A DNA stretch of 64,000 nucleotides, taken from positions 1 through 64,000 of the forward strand of contig JAVXCW010000003.1 in the NCBI GenBank assembly GCA_036659275.1. The letters are read 5' to 3'. Positions 27,195-34,553 of this stretch are shown piece after piece; positions within the stretch are counted from its first letter, which is position 1; each line of letters begins with the position of its first letter. Under the pieces are notes generated by a model, which saw only the letters and a list, made by a program, of their open reading frames with translations, had not been told where the DNA came from and did not search any database. The translations under genes were made by a program, and so were the position numbers. Origin of the DNA: Egerieousia sp036659275 (GTDB lineage: Bacteria; Bacteroidota; Bacteroidia; Bacteroidales; UBA932).

Positions 27195-27809
27195 TTAATT
27201 GTTTATGAGCTTCATAAGCTGTTCTTTTGCCCTTTTTACCCTTGTTTTAACTGTATTTATTTGCAAGTGTAATTCTAAAGCTATTTCATCGTATGCATAC
27301 TCTTTTATAAAGCGCATCCTTGCAATAGTTCGGTATTTGTCATTCAAATTGTCAATATGTTTTATAAGCTTTTTATATTCTTGTGCGCTTATTAACTTTT
27401 CTTCGGGAGAATTTCTTACTCCGTCTAATATATTTATTATTTCTCCTGCGTTTTCGTGAGAAATTTTTGCCCCAATGGCAATTTTTCTCTTTCTAGAATA
27501 ATCTATGGCTATGTTGCGGGCAATATTAAATATCCATGTAGAAAATTCATATTTTGGATTGTATTTATCTAAACTTTGAAATGCTTTTTGAAAAGCTTCT
27601 TGGCAAATATCTTGTGGCTCTTCTGCCATTTCTATGCTTCCGTCATTATTTTTAATTCCGCTAAGAAATTCTTGCACAAACATATAAAGCCCTTTTCTAT
27701 ACCGTTCCAATAATACAGTATATGCTTCTTGTCTCCCCTGTTGGGCAGCAACAATTAACTCTCTATCGGTGAGTTTAGAGGTATTATTATTTGTGATTTC
27801 GTCCTGCAT
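27195..27809 (-). CDS. ECF-type RNA polymerase sigma factor
   Basis: A 204-residue sigma-70 family protein. Region 2 spans about residues 25-115 (DICQEAFQKAFQSL, FSTWIFNIARNIAIDYSRK), and region 4 about 150-203 (LNDKYRTIARMRFIKEYAYDEIALEL and a helix-turn-helix TVKTRVKRAKEQL). There is no adjacent anti-sigma or FecR-like gene, and it sits between polA and rsmG, so control by a neighbour is not apparent. Regulon unknown. Confidence 0.9.
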   Translation of the reverse strand: MQDEITNNNTSKLTDRELIVAAQQGRQEAYTVLLERYRKGLYMFVQEFLSGIKNNDGSIEMAEEPQDICQEAFQKAFQSLDKYNPKYEFSTWIFNIARNIAIDYSRKRKIAIGAKISHENAGEIINILDGVRNSPEEKLISAQEYKKLIKHIDNLNDKYRTIARMRFIKEYAYDEIALELHLQINTVKTRVKRAKEQLMKLINN

Positions 27810-27830
27810 TTTTTATGGTGCTTAAATTAT

Positions 27831-30569
27831 TTAATGTGCCTCAAGCCAATTGTTTCCACTTCCACAATCAGCAATAAGCGGAACGTGTAATTTTATAACT
27901 TTTTCCATCTCTTCTTTTACAATTATTTTTATGGCATTAAGTTCATTTGGTAAAACGTCAAAAACAAGCTCGTCGTGCACTTGAAGTACCATTTTACTTT
28001 TAATATTTTCTGCTTTTAATCGATTATAAACGTTTATCATTGCCACTTTTATAATATCGGCCGCGCTTCCTTGTAATGGTGCGTTAATAGCATTTCGTTC
28101 GCTAAAGCTCCTTACGTTAGCGTTTTTTGAGTTAATGTCGGGCAAAAATCGTTTGCGTCCGTAAATAGATTCTACATATCCCTCTTTTTTTGCCTTTTCA
28201 ATCATGTTATTCATGTACTCTTTTACGCCGGGATAATTCTTAAAATACTCTTCTATGAGTTCTTTAGAGTCTGTGCGAGTCATTCCCAGCCGTTGAGAAA
28301 GGCCAAAGGCAGATATACCGTATATTATTCCAAAATTTGCTACTTTGGCTCTACTCCTTTGCTCTTTTGATACTTCTGTTTCTTCTATCTTAAAAACTTT
28401 TGCTGCTGTGGCCGTATGAATATCTTTGTTTTGATTAAATGCCTCTATAAGTCCTATATCTCCGCTAAGATGAGCCATAAGTCTTAATTCTATTTGTGAA
28501 TAATCTGCTGAGACTATGTATCCTGCCGGGTTAGATGGAATAAAAGCTTTTCTAATTTCTTTGCCTCTTTCACTGCGTATTGGAATATTTTGCAGATTAG
28601 GGTTAGTAGAGCTTAATCTACCTGTTGCTGTAAGTGCTTGATTAAATGTTGTGTGTATTTTTCCGGTCTGTGTAGATATGAGTAATGGAAAATTATCTAT
28701 ATATGTGGAGAGAAGTTTTTTAAGTCCCCGGTGTTCAAGTATTTTAGAAACAATAGGATGTGAGCTAAGTAGCTCGTTAAGGGTCTCCTCATCGGTAGGG
28801 TAGCTCCCTTTTGCATTTTTTTTAATTTTTGGATTGAGCTTAAGTTTTTCGTAAAGAATAACGCCTATTTGTTTGGGAGAAGAGAGATTAAGTGTTTGAT
28901 CTTCTACCATATTTCTTATCTCTTGTTCAATTGAATTAAGCTCTTTTGTTAGGTCTAAACTGTATGCTTTAAGGTGAGAAGTGTCTATTTTAACCCCTTC
29001 GTATTCCATATTTGCAAGTACGGTAATAAGAGGAGCTTCTATATTGTTATACAGCTCTCTCTGGTTTGCCTTATCTAATTCTACTGCTACTTTTTTTTCT
29101 ACTTTAAAGAGCAGTGCACACATTATCCCCAAATTTTTCTTCTCATCTTCCCCAATAAATTCATTTTTTCTAATAAATCCATTTTCATTAATAGTTTCTT
29201 CATTTATTTCTATTGTGTTCTCCTCCTTATTTTGAGCGGAAAATAAATCTGGTTGTTGAGAGAAAATGTCTAAATTCTGCTCTTCTTTGGCATCAAAAGT
29301 GAGAAATTTATTATTAAGAGTGTCAATTCCTAAATAACTTTTAATAAGGATATCTTCTTTGTGGCTCCTCTCTGGGTTTATGAGATAGTGCATGAGCTCA
29401 ATATCAGCTATTTCTCCATTTAGCTCTATGTTAATGCTTTTGAGATATTTTATGTATTGCTTAAAGTTATATCCTGTTTTTTTTATTGAGCTGTTTTCAA
29501 GAATGTTTTTTGCTAATTGTATATTTGGTCTTTGGAGTACAGTATATTCATTTTCTGTTCCTAAAATTAGGACATCTTTATTATCAAATTTTATAACAAC
29601 TTCTTTAGTTTTGTTAGCTGCTATCTCAAATTCTGTTATAGAAGTCTCTTTTGGGGTTGGTAATAGCGGTTGGTTTGTGCGTTCTTGGGGCGTACTAAAG
29701 GTAATGCTATTGGGGAGAAGCTTTTTTAAAGAGTTAAATTCATATTTATTAAATACTTCTCCAAGCGATGGCGCCGGCTGCGATATTTTTATGTCATCTA
29801 TATTTAGTGGGAGTGGGAGATCTGTTTTTATTGTAACAAGGAAACGGCTCATCTCTATTTGTTCTAGTGATTCTTTTATTGTATCTTGTTGCTTTTGAGG
29901 TAATTCTGCGGCATTAGCTAAAATAGCGTTAAGTGAGCCATATTTACCAATTAGTTTTTTTGCTCCAACTTCTCCTATTCCTCGTATTCCCGGAATATTA
30001 TCTGAACTATCGCCCCAAATTGTAAGTATATCAATAACTTGTTCCGGAGTTGGGATACCATAATATTCACAGATTTGTTTTTCTCCTATAATTTCTATTT
30101 CGTTTCCCCCTTTTGCAGGTTTGTATTGGAAAGAGTGAGGCGAAATAAGTTGCCCATAGTCTTTATCGGGAGTTACCATATATATTTGAGAATTTGGCCC
30201 TTCCCATTGTTTTACCATTGATCCTATAACGTCATCTGCTTCGTAGCCTGGCATCATAACTACCGGAATGTTAAATGCTGCCAATATTTCTTGTAATGGT
30301 TCTAATGCTTCTTTTACTAATTGTGGCGTTGCACTTCTGTTGGCTTTGTATTGTGGAAATGCACTGTGCCTAAACGTTTTAGCAGGAGGGTCAAATGCTA
30401 CGGCTAGGTGTGTTGGCAATTCCCTATTTATAAGATCAATTATCATTTTTGTAAAACCAAATAGAATTGATGTGTCAACTCCTTTTGAGTTTACCATTGG
30501 CCGTCTTAAAAACGCATAGTACATTCTAAAGATTTGCGCATGCCCGTCTATTAAAAAAATTTTATTCAT
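27831..30569 (-). CDS. polA: DNA polymerase I with degenerate proofreading domain
   Basis: The 912-residue protein has an N-terminal 5' nuclease (about 1-285: DGHAQIFRMYYAFL, YEADDVIGS, GDSSDNIPGI), a middle region of 3'-5' exonuclease size (about 305-480) and a polymerase domain (about 520-912). Polymerase motifs are intact: DYSQIELRLMAHLSGD, RSRAKVANFGIIYG and QVHDELVFD. The middle domain lacks the metal-binding exonuclease motifs: VVIKFDNKDVLIL stands where a DxE motif is expected, NFKQYIKYL lacks the Asp of Exo II, and the YxxxD of Exo III is missing. It therefore probably cannot proofread. It overlaps queD by eight bases. Confidence 0.95.
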   Translation of the reverse strand: MNKIFLIDGHAQIFRMYYAFLRRPMVNSKGVDTSILFGFTKMIIDLINRELPTHLAVAFDPPAKTFRHSAFPQYKANRSATPQLVKEALEPLQEILAAFNIPVVMMPGYEADDVIGSMVKQWEGPNSQIYMVTPDKDYGQLISPHSFQYKPAKGGNEIEIIGEKQICEYYGIPTPEQVIDILTIWGDSSDNIPGIRGIGEVGAKKLIGKYGSLNAILANAAELPQKQQDTIKESLEQIEMSRFLVTIKTDLPLPLNIDDIKISQPAPSLGEVFNKYEFNSLKKLLPNSITFSTPQERTNQPLLPTPKETSITEFEIAANKTKEVVIKFDNKDVLILGTENEYTVLQRPNIQLAKNILENSSIKKTGYNFKQYIKYLKSINIELNGEIADIELMHYLINPERSHKEDILIKSYLGIDTLNNKFLTFDAKEEQNLDIFSQQPDLFSAQNKEENTIEINEETINENGFIRKNEFIGEDEKKNLGIMCALLFKVEKKVAVELDKANQRELYNNIEAPLITVLANMEYEGVKIDTSHLKAYSLDLTKELNSIEQEIRNMVEDQTLNLSSPKQIGVILYEKLKLNPKIKKNAKGSYPTDEETLNELLSSHPIVSKILEHRGLKKLLSTYIDNFPLLISTQTGKIHTTFNQALTATGRLSSTNPNLQNIPIRSERGKEIRKAFIPSNPAGYIVSADYSQIELRLMAHLSGDIGLIEAFNQNKDIHTATAAKVFKIEETEVSKEQRSRAKVANFGIIYGISAFGLSQRLGMTRTDSKELIEEYFKNYPGVKEYMNNMIEKAKKEGYVESIYGRKRFLPDINSKNANVRSFSERNAINAPLQGSAADIIKVAMINVYNRLKAENIKSKMVLQVHDELVFDVLPNELNAIKIIVKEEMEKVIKLHVPLIADCGSGNNWLEAH

Positions 30570-31032
30570 TTATCCCTTCTTTATTTTCTTCTTTATTATC
30601 CTCTGCATACCATTCAACATATGAAGTGGCTGTTTCATAAAGTTTGAGCTTAAATAGTTCAACTTTTTTTGGAAGGTTGGCTTTTATAACATTTGCAAAA
30701 TATGAAATTAGATTTTCGCATGTGGGCTGAAAATCTACAACTATTATGTTTTCATATTCTTGGCTTATTTCCTCTATAAGTTTGGAGGTGTTTCTAAGGA
30801 GAAGAGCATGGTCGAATTTGTCTATTATATTTTTGTTTACGATAGATTTAAGATCTGTAAAATCCATTATCATTCCATCTTTTGGCAAAGCCTCATTGTT
30901 GGCCGGAGAGCCTTTTACCGTTACATATAATATATAGGAGTGCCCATGTATGTGCCTGCATTTTCCGTCATAATTATGTAGAGCATGTGCCCCCTCAAAC
31001 CTGAATTCTTTTGTAATTCTGATTATTGACAT
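30562..31032 (-). CDS. queD: 6-carboxytetrahydropterin synthase QueD
   Basis: Second enzyme of queuosine/7-deazaguanine synthesis, converting dihydroneopterin triphosphate to 6-carboxytetrahydropterin. The 156-residue protein shows the zinc ligands His16, His29 and His31 and catalytic Cys25 in AHALHNYDGKCRHIHGHSY, and the substrate motif PTCENL. It is the first gene of the queD-polA-sigma-rsmG unit. A 6-pyruvoyl-tetrahydropterin synthase role is the alternative, but queuosine synthesis is the usual role in bacteria. Confidence 0.9.
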   Translation of the reverse strand: MSIIRITKEFRFEGAHALHNYDGKCRHIHGHSYILYVTVKGSPANNEALPKDGMIMDFTDLKSIVNKNIIDKFDHALLLRNTSKLIEEISQEYENIIVVDFQPTCENLISYFANVIKANLPKKVELFKLKLYETATSYVEWYAEDNKEENKEGINE

Positions 31033-31064
31033 ATTGTCTGTTTTAATTTAAAAACTGTAGGCAA

Positions 31065-31072
31065 CAAAGATA
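31065..31072 (-). promoter_or_regulatory. Candidate -7 element for the queD operon
   Basis: The minus strand reads TATCTTTG, matching TAnnTTTG, 33 bases upstream of the queD start. No clear -33 element. Confidence 0.42.
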
Positions 31073-31160
31073 GTAAAAAATTGCATGCGGTTTTATAGTT
31101 GTACAGTGTACGAAATAATAATCTAAAAGCAAAACTTTATTGAAAAAGTAAATTAAAAAG

Positions 31161-31189
31161 TTGATTTTATTAATAAATCATTATATTTG
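31161..31189 (+). promoter_or_regulatory. Bacteroidota-type promoter of the aminotransferase gene
   Basis: TTG at 31161-31163 and TATATTTG at 31182-31189 are 18 bases apart; the leader would be about 37 bases. Confidence 0.62.
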
Positions 31190-31232
31190 TAACCTATTTG
31201 CTTATTCAAAATAATAATATAAAAAAACTATT

Positions 31233-32435
31233 ATGGCTGTAAATATTAATGATTTTTTGTCAAAGAGTTCAAAATGTATGAAACCCTCTCCAATAAGGGC
31301 TTTATTAAATGTTGTTAATCAACCTGGTATTATTTCTTTTGCCGGTGGATTTCCAAATCCAGAAACATTTCCTATTGAGGATTTAAAAAAGATGATGGTT
31401 GAGGTTCTTACAGAGCAAGGGCCTAAGGCTCTCCAATATGGGGGAACAGATGGTAATGCAACTTTAAGAGAAGAAATAGCTAAACGCTATATAGCTCAAG
31501 GGTTAAAGATAGATAAGGATAATGTTATAATTATGACTGCTTCGCAGCAGGCAATTGATTTAACATCAAGAATTTTTATTGATCCGGGTGATACTGTTGT
31601 TTGCGGTTTGCCTTCTTATTTAGGCGCTTTACAATCATTTAATGCTTATCAAGCAAATGTAATTGGTGCCGAGAAAGATGAAGAGTTAGAGGTTGTGGTT
31701 AGGGCTTTATGTGCAAGTGGTAAAAAGCCTAAATTTATTTATGCTATTCCAGATTTCCAAAATCCATCAGGCATTACTATGAATGTTGAGCAAAGGGAAT
31801 ACATGGTTAAGATTGCTAGAAAATATGATCTTTTGATTATAGAGGATAGTCCATATAGGGAGATAAGGTTTGAGGGAACTCATCAGCCTCTTATTTCTTC
31901 AATGGCTCCAGAGCGTACAATAATGTTAGGAACTTTTTCAAAAACGTTTGCTCCAGGGTTTAGATTAGGTTGGGTTATTGCTCCTAAAGAGATAGTTCTA
32001 AAATATAATTTGGCAAAACAGTCTGCCGATTTATGTTCTCCTACATTTGATCAAGCTGTTGCTGCTAAGTATATGCAGAGTGGCTTGTTTGAGAAAAACC
32101 TTGTTAAGACAATTGCTCTATATCGTAGAAAAAGAGATGTTATGCTAGATAGTTTGGCTAAATATATGCCAAAAGAGGTTAGCTGGACAAAACCAGAGGG
32201 AGGCTTATTCCTTTTCATTACTTTACCAGAAGGATATGATACAAAAGTGTTATTTGACTTGGCTATAAAACAAAGTGTTGCGTTTGTTATTGGAGAGGCT
32301 TTCTTCTGTGATGGTGGCGGACAAAATACATTAAGGGTAAACTTTTCGTTTATGGATGATGCCGGAATTGTAGAGGGGGTAAAAAGACTTGCTGCTGCAA
32401 CAAAGGTATTATTAGATAAAGGATTAAATAAATAA
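31233..32435 (+). CDS. PLP-dependent class I/II aminotransferase (2-aminoadipate aminotransferase-like)
   Basis: A 400-residue fold-type I aminotransferase of the LysN/MocR-like group without the GntR DNA-binding domain. The PLP lysine lies in LGTFSKTFAPGFRLGW, and the substrate arginine is in NTLRVNFSFMDD. The stretches ISFAGGFPNPETFP and YAIPDFQNPSGITM are characteristic. Members act on 2-aminoadipate, aromatic or branched-chain amino acids; the substrate cannot be chosen from sequence. It has its own promoter and terminator and stands alone between queD and tpiA. Confidence 0.88.
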   Translation: MAVNINDFLSKSSKCMKPSPIRALLNVVNQPGIISFAGGFPNPETFPIEDLKKMMVEVLTEQGPKALQYGGTDGNATLREEIAKRYIAQGLKIDKDNVIIMTASQQAIDLTSRIFIDPGDTVVCGLPSYLGALQSFNAYQANVIGAEKDEELEVVVRALCASGKKPKFIYAIPDFQNPSGITMNVEQREYMVKIARKYDLLIIEDSPYREIRFEGTHQPLISSMAPERTIMLGTFSKTFAPGFRLGWVIAPKEIVLKYNLAKQSADLCSPTFDQAVAAKYMQSGLFEKNLVKTIALYRRKRDVMLDSLAKYMPKEVSWTKPEGGLFLFITLPEGYDTKVLFDLAIKQSVAFVIGEAFFCDGGGQNTLRVNFSFMDDAGIVEGVKRLAAATKVLLDKGLNK

Positions 32436-32488
32436 GCTATAAAGTTATTTTTAGCTCAAAGTTAAGTTAATAAATAGTTGATGCTCCA

Positions 32489-32533
32489 AATATCCCGGTT
32501 TGTTCTTAATTGACAAATCGGGATATTATTTTA
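32489..32533 (+). terminator. Intrinsic terminator after the aminotransferase gene
   Basis: AATATCCCGGTTTGT (32489-32503) pairs with ACAAATCGGGATATT (32513-32527), 15 pairs with one G-U, nine-base loop, then a short T-rich tail. The tail runs up to the tpiA promoter. Confidence 0.82.
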
Positions 32534-32544
32534 GGTGTACTTAT

Positions 32545-32575
32545 TTTGTGGATACCTTAAAAAAAAGTAAATTTG
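32545..32575 (+). promoter_or_regulatory. Bacteroidota-type promoter of tpiA-prmA
   Basis: TTTG at 32545-32548 and TAAATTTG at 32568-32575, 19 bases apart. Transcription would begin near 32582, after the upstream in-frame TTG at 32573, which rules that start out. Confidence 0.77.
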
Positions 32576-32602
32576 CATTTAGTAATACAAAAAAATAGAA
32601 TT

Positions 32603-33361
32603 ATGAGAAAGAAAATTGTTGCCGGAAATTGGAAAATGAATACCACTGTTCCACAAGGAGTGGAGTTAGCCAAAAATATTGTTGCAAAAGTTGCAGAGAT
32701 TCCAAATGGTGTAAAATTAATTGTGGCTCCTCCTTTTACCCATCTTGCAGCTGTTGGTAATGTTTTGGCAGGTAGTCCTATAGCTCTTTCTGCTCAAAAT
32801 TGTGCAGATAGAGATAAAGGTGCATATACAGGTGAAGTTTCTGTAGAGATGATAGCTTCTGTAAATGCTCAATATGTAATTTTAGGCCATTCAGAACGGA
32901 GAGAATATTATGGAGAAACTAATGAAAAACTTATTAAAAAAATAGGTTTGGCGTTGGCAGCTGGTATTGCTCCTATTTATTGTGTTGGGGAAAAGTTAGA
33001 GGAGAGAGAGAGTGGTAATCATTTTAAGGTTGTTGAAAGTCAAATAAAAGAGGTGCTATATACTCTTACTCCAAGTGAGATGTCTAAAATAGTTGTTGCT
33101 TATGAGCCTGTTTGGGCTATTGGTACCGGTAAAACTGCTAGTAGTGAGCAGGCTCAAGAAATACACGCATTTATCCGTAAGTGCCTTGCTGGCAAATTTG
33201 GTGCATTGGCAGAGGAAATTTCTATCCTTTATGGAGGAAGTTGTAAACCATCAAATGCTCCTGAACTTTTCTCACAAAAAGATATTGACGGCGGACTTAT
33301 AGGTGGGGCTGCGCTTAAGGCAGAGGATTTTATAGGAATTGCTGTGGCTTTTAAAAAATAA
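32603..33361 (+). CDS. tpiA: Triosephosphate isomerase
   Basis: Interconverts dihydroxyacetone phosphate and glyceraldehyde 3-phosphate. The 252-residue protein starts MRKKIVAGNWKMNT, the family N-terminus, and has the catalytic His in ILGHSERR and Glu in VVAYEPVWAIGTG, plus the phosphate-binding GGSCKPSN and GGLIGGAAL. The ATG at 32603 was chosen because a longer frame from a TTG at 32573 would begin inside the promoter. prmA follows after six bases. Confidence 0.97.
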   Translation: MRKKIVAGNWKMNTTVPQGVELAKNIVAKVAEIPNGVKLIVAPPFTHLAAVGNVLAGSPIALSAQNCADRDKGAYTGEVSVEMIASVNAQYVILGHSERREYYGETNEKLIKKIGLALAAGIAPIYCVGEKLEERESGNHFKVVESQIKEVLYTLTPSEMSKIVVAYEPVWAIGTGKTASSEQAQEIHAFIRKCLAGKFGALAEEISILYGGSCKPSNAPELFSQKDIDGGLIGGAALKAEDFIGIAVAFKK

Positions 33362-33367
33362 TTTTCC

Positions 33368-34255
33368 ATGGATTATATAGAAGTTTCTTTTGAAATAATT
33401 CCGTTTAAAGAGGATGTAGCAGATTGTATTACTGCCGAGATAGTAGATTTGGGGTTTGAAAGCTTTGAAATTACTGAACCCTATTTAAAGGCATATATTC
33501 AAAAGGAACTTTATTTACCGTCTCATCTTAAATGTATTATGAGCGGTTTTGATAATTGGGAAGGGGTAAATATTTTATATACCACAACTCTTATTCCAGA
33601 GCAAAATTGGAATGCCTTGTGGGAATCTAATTTTGATCCTATTGTTATTGATAAAATAGTTACAGTTAAAGCTTTGTATCATCATTTACCCCTTACTAAA
33701 TATAATATAAAAATTAATCCTAAAATGGCTTTTGGAACAGGTCATCATCAAACTACTACATTAATGATAAGAGCTTTACTTTATCTTAATGGAGAAGGGA
33801 TGGAGAGATTAATGGGATTAGTTGGGTGGAAAAATTTGAAAAATAAGCAGATATTAGATATGGGAACCGGAACGGGTGTATTGGCGTTTTTAGCTGCAAA
33901 AATGGGGGCAAAGAGGCCTGTGCATGCTATTGATGTTGATATTACAGCAGTAAATTCGGCAAAAGAGAATGCTTGGAAAAACAGATTACATAGTGCAACT
34001 AATATTTTATATGGCGATGCCTCCCTTATTCAGGCAAATAAATATGACCTTTTGTTAGCTAATATAAATAGAAATATTTTATTGGAAGATATTTCTACTT
34101 ATGCTAATGGTTTAAAAACTGGAGGTGTATTAGTTATTAGTGGTTTTTATGTTGCAGATATTCCGTTACTTAAGCAAGAAGGAGAAAAGCAGGGCTTAAC
34201 TATTATTAAGATAATGGATATTGAAGACTGGGCATGTGTGTTATTTTTTAAATAA
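33368..34255 (+). CDS. prmA: Ribosomal protein L11 methyltransferase
   Basis: SAM-dependent methyltransferase that trimethylates ribosomal protein L11. The 295-residue protein has an N-terminal substrate-binding domain and a class I methyltransferase core with LDMGTGTGVLAFLAAKMGA, the NPKMAFGTGHHQTT motif and LLANINRNIL. It follows tpiA after six bases and shares its promoter. It is the last gene before the tRNA-Leu promoter. Confidence 0.95.
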   Translation: MDYIEVSFEIIPFKEDVADCITAEIVDLGFESFEITEPYLKAYIQKELYLPSHLKCIMSGFDNWEGVNILYTTTLIPEQNWNALWESNFDPIVIDKIVTVKALYHHLPLTKYNIKINPKMAFGTGHHQTTTLMIRALLYLNGEGMERLMGLVGWKNLKNKQILDMGTGTGVLAFLAAKMGAKRPVHAIDVDITAVNSAKENAWKNRLHSATNILYGDASLIQANKYDLLLANINRNILLEDISTYANGLKTGGVLVISGFYVADIPLLKQEGEKQGLTIIKIMDIEDWACVLFFK

Positions 34256-34279
34256 TTTTTGCAGTTTTTTTTCAAAAAA

Positions 34280-34310
34280 TTTGCAGTTTTCAAAAAATTA
34301 TCTACCTTTG
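34280..34310 (+). promoter_or_regulatory. Bacteroidota-type promoter of tRNA-Leu
   Basis: TTTG at 34280-34283 and TACCTTTG at 34303-34310, 19 bases apart, about 20 bases before the mature tRNA 5' end. A second copy of TTTGCAGTTTT lies just upstream. Confidence 0.78.
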
Positions 34311-34329
34311 CAATCCCAATCACAAACAT

Positions 34330-34411
34330 GCGGGCATGGCGTAATTGGTAGCCGCGCTAGACTTAGGATCTAGTGCCGAGAGGCGTGGGGGTTCGAGTCC
34401 CTTTGCCCGCA
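34330..34411 (+). tRNA. tRNA-Leu (anticodon UAG)
   Basis: The acceptor stem pairs GCGGGCA (34330-34336) with TGCCCGC (34404-34410), with discriminator A at 34411. The anticodon stem pairs CTAGA with TCTAG around the loop CTTAGGA, giving anticodon TAG at 34364-34366. A long class II variable arm (TGCCGAGAGGCG) fits leucine, and the T-loop is TTCGAGT. CCA is not encoded. It reads CUN codons. Confidence 0.97.
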
Positions 34412-34458
34412 CAAAGAAAAAGAGATGATCAATTTTGGTCATCTCTTTTTCTTTGTGC
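34409..34458 (+). terminator. Long perfect hairpin terminating tRNA-Leu
   Basis: A perfect 20-base inverted repeat, arms at 34409-34428 and 34439-34458, with a ten-base centre. The left arm starts inside the tRNA 3' end (GCA). The right arm holds TCTCTTTTTCTTT, which can serve as the T-tract in the plus direction; the mirror A-rich arm gives the same on the minus strand. Confidence 0.82.
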
Positions 34459-34553
34459 ACATTCCCCTTAGCAAGTGCCTTTATCTTCATCCCGGCATAA
34501 GAGGATTCTAGAATCTCCACCGCAACGGCATGGGGGGCGATATATTAAAGATG
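34459..34553. other. Gene-free stretch with possible repeat remnant
   Basis: The 95 bases between the tRNA hairpin and the nucleotidase stop have more G+C than the surroundings (CCCGGCATAAGAGG, CCGCAACGGCATGGGGGGCG) and contain the 12-base palindrome GATTCTAGAATC. The layout recalls REP-type dispersed repeats with a CCCGGCA/TTCTAGAATC core. No intact gene is visible. The identity is a guess. Confidence 0.25.

Noticed and set aside
27831..30569. polA as a pseudogene because of its degraded exonuclease domain
   Set aside because: The frame is open and the polymerase and 5' nuclease motifs are intact, so a functional non-proofreading enzyme is more likely.
34320..34520. Minus-strand frame of 66 residues containing GLEPPRLSALDPKSSAATNY
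   Set aside because: It is the antisense translation of tRNA-Leu and its hairpin, a well-known spurious protein pattern.
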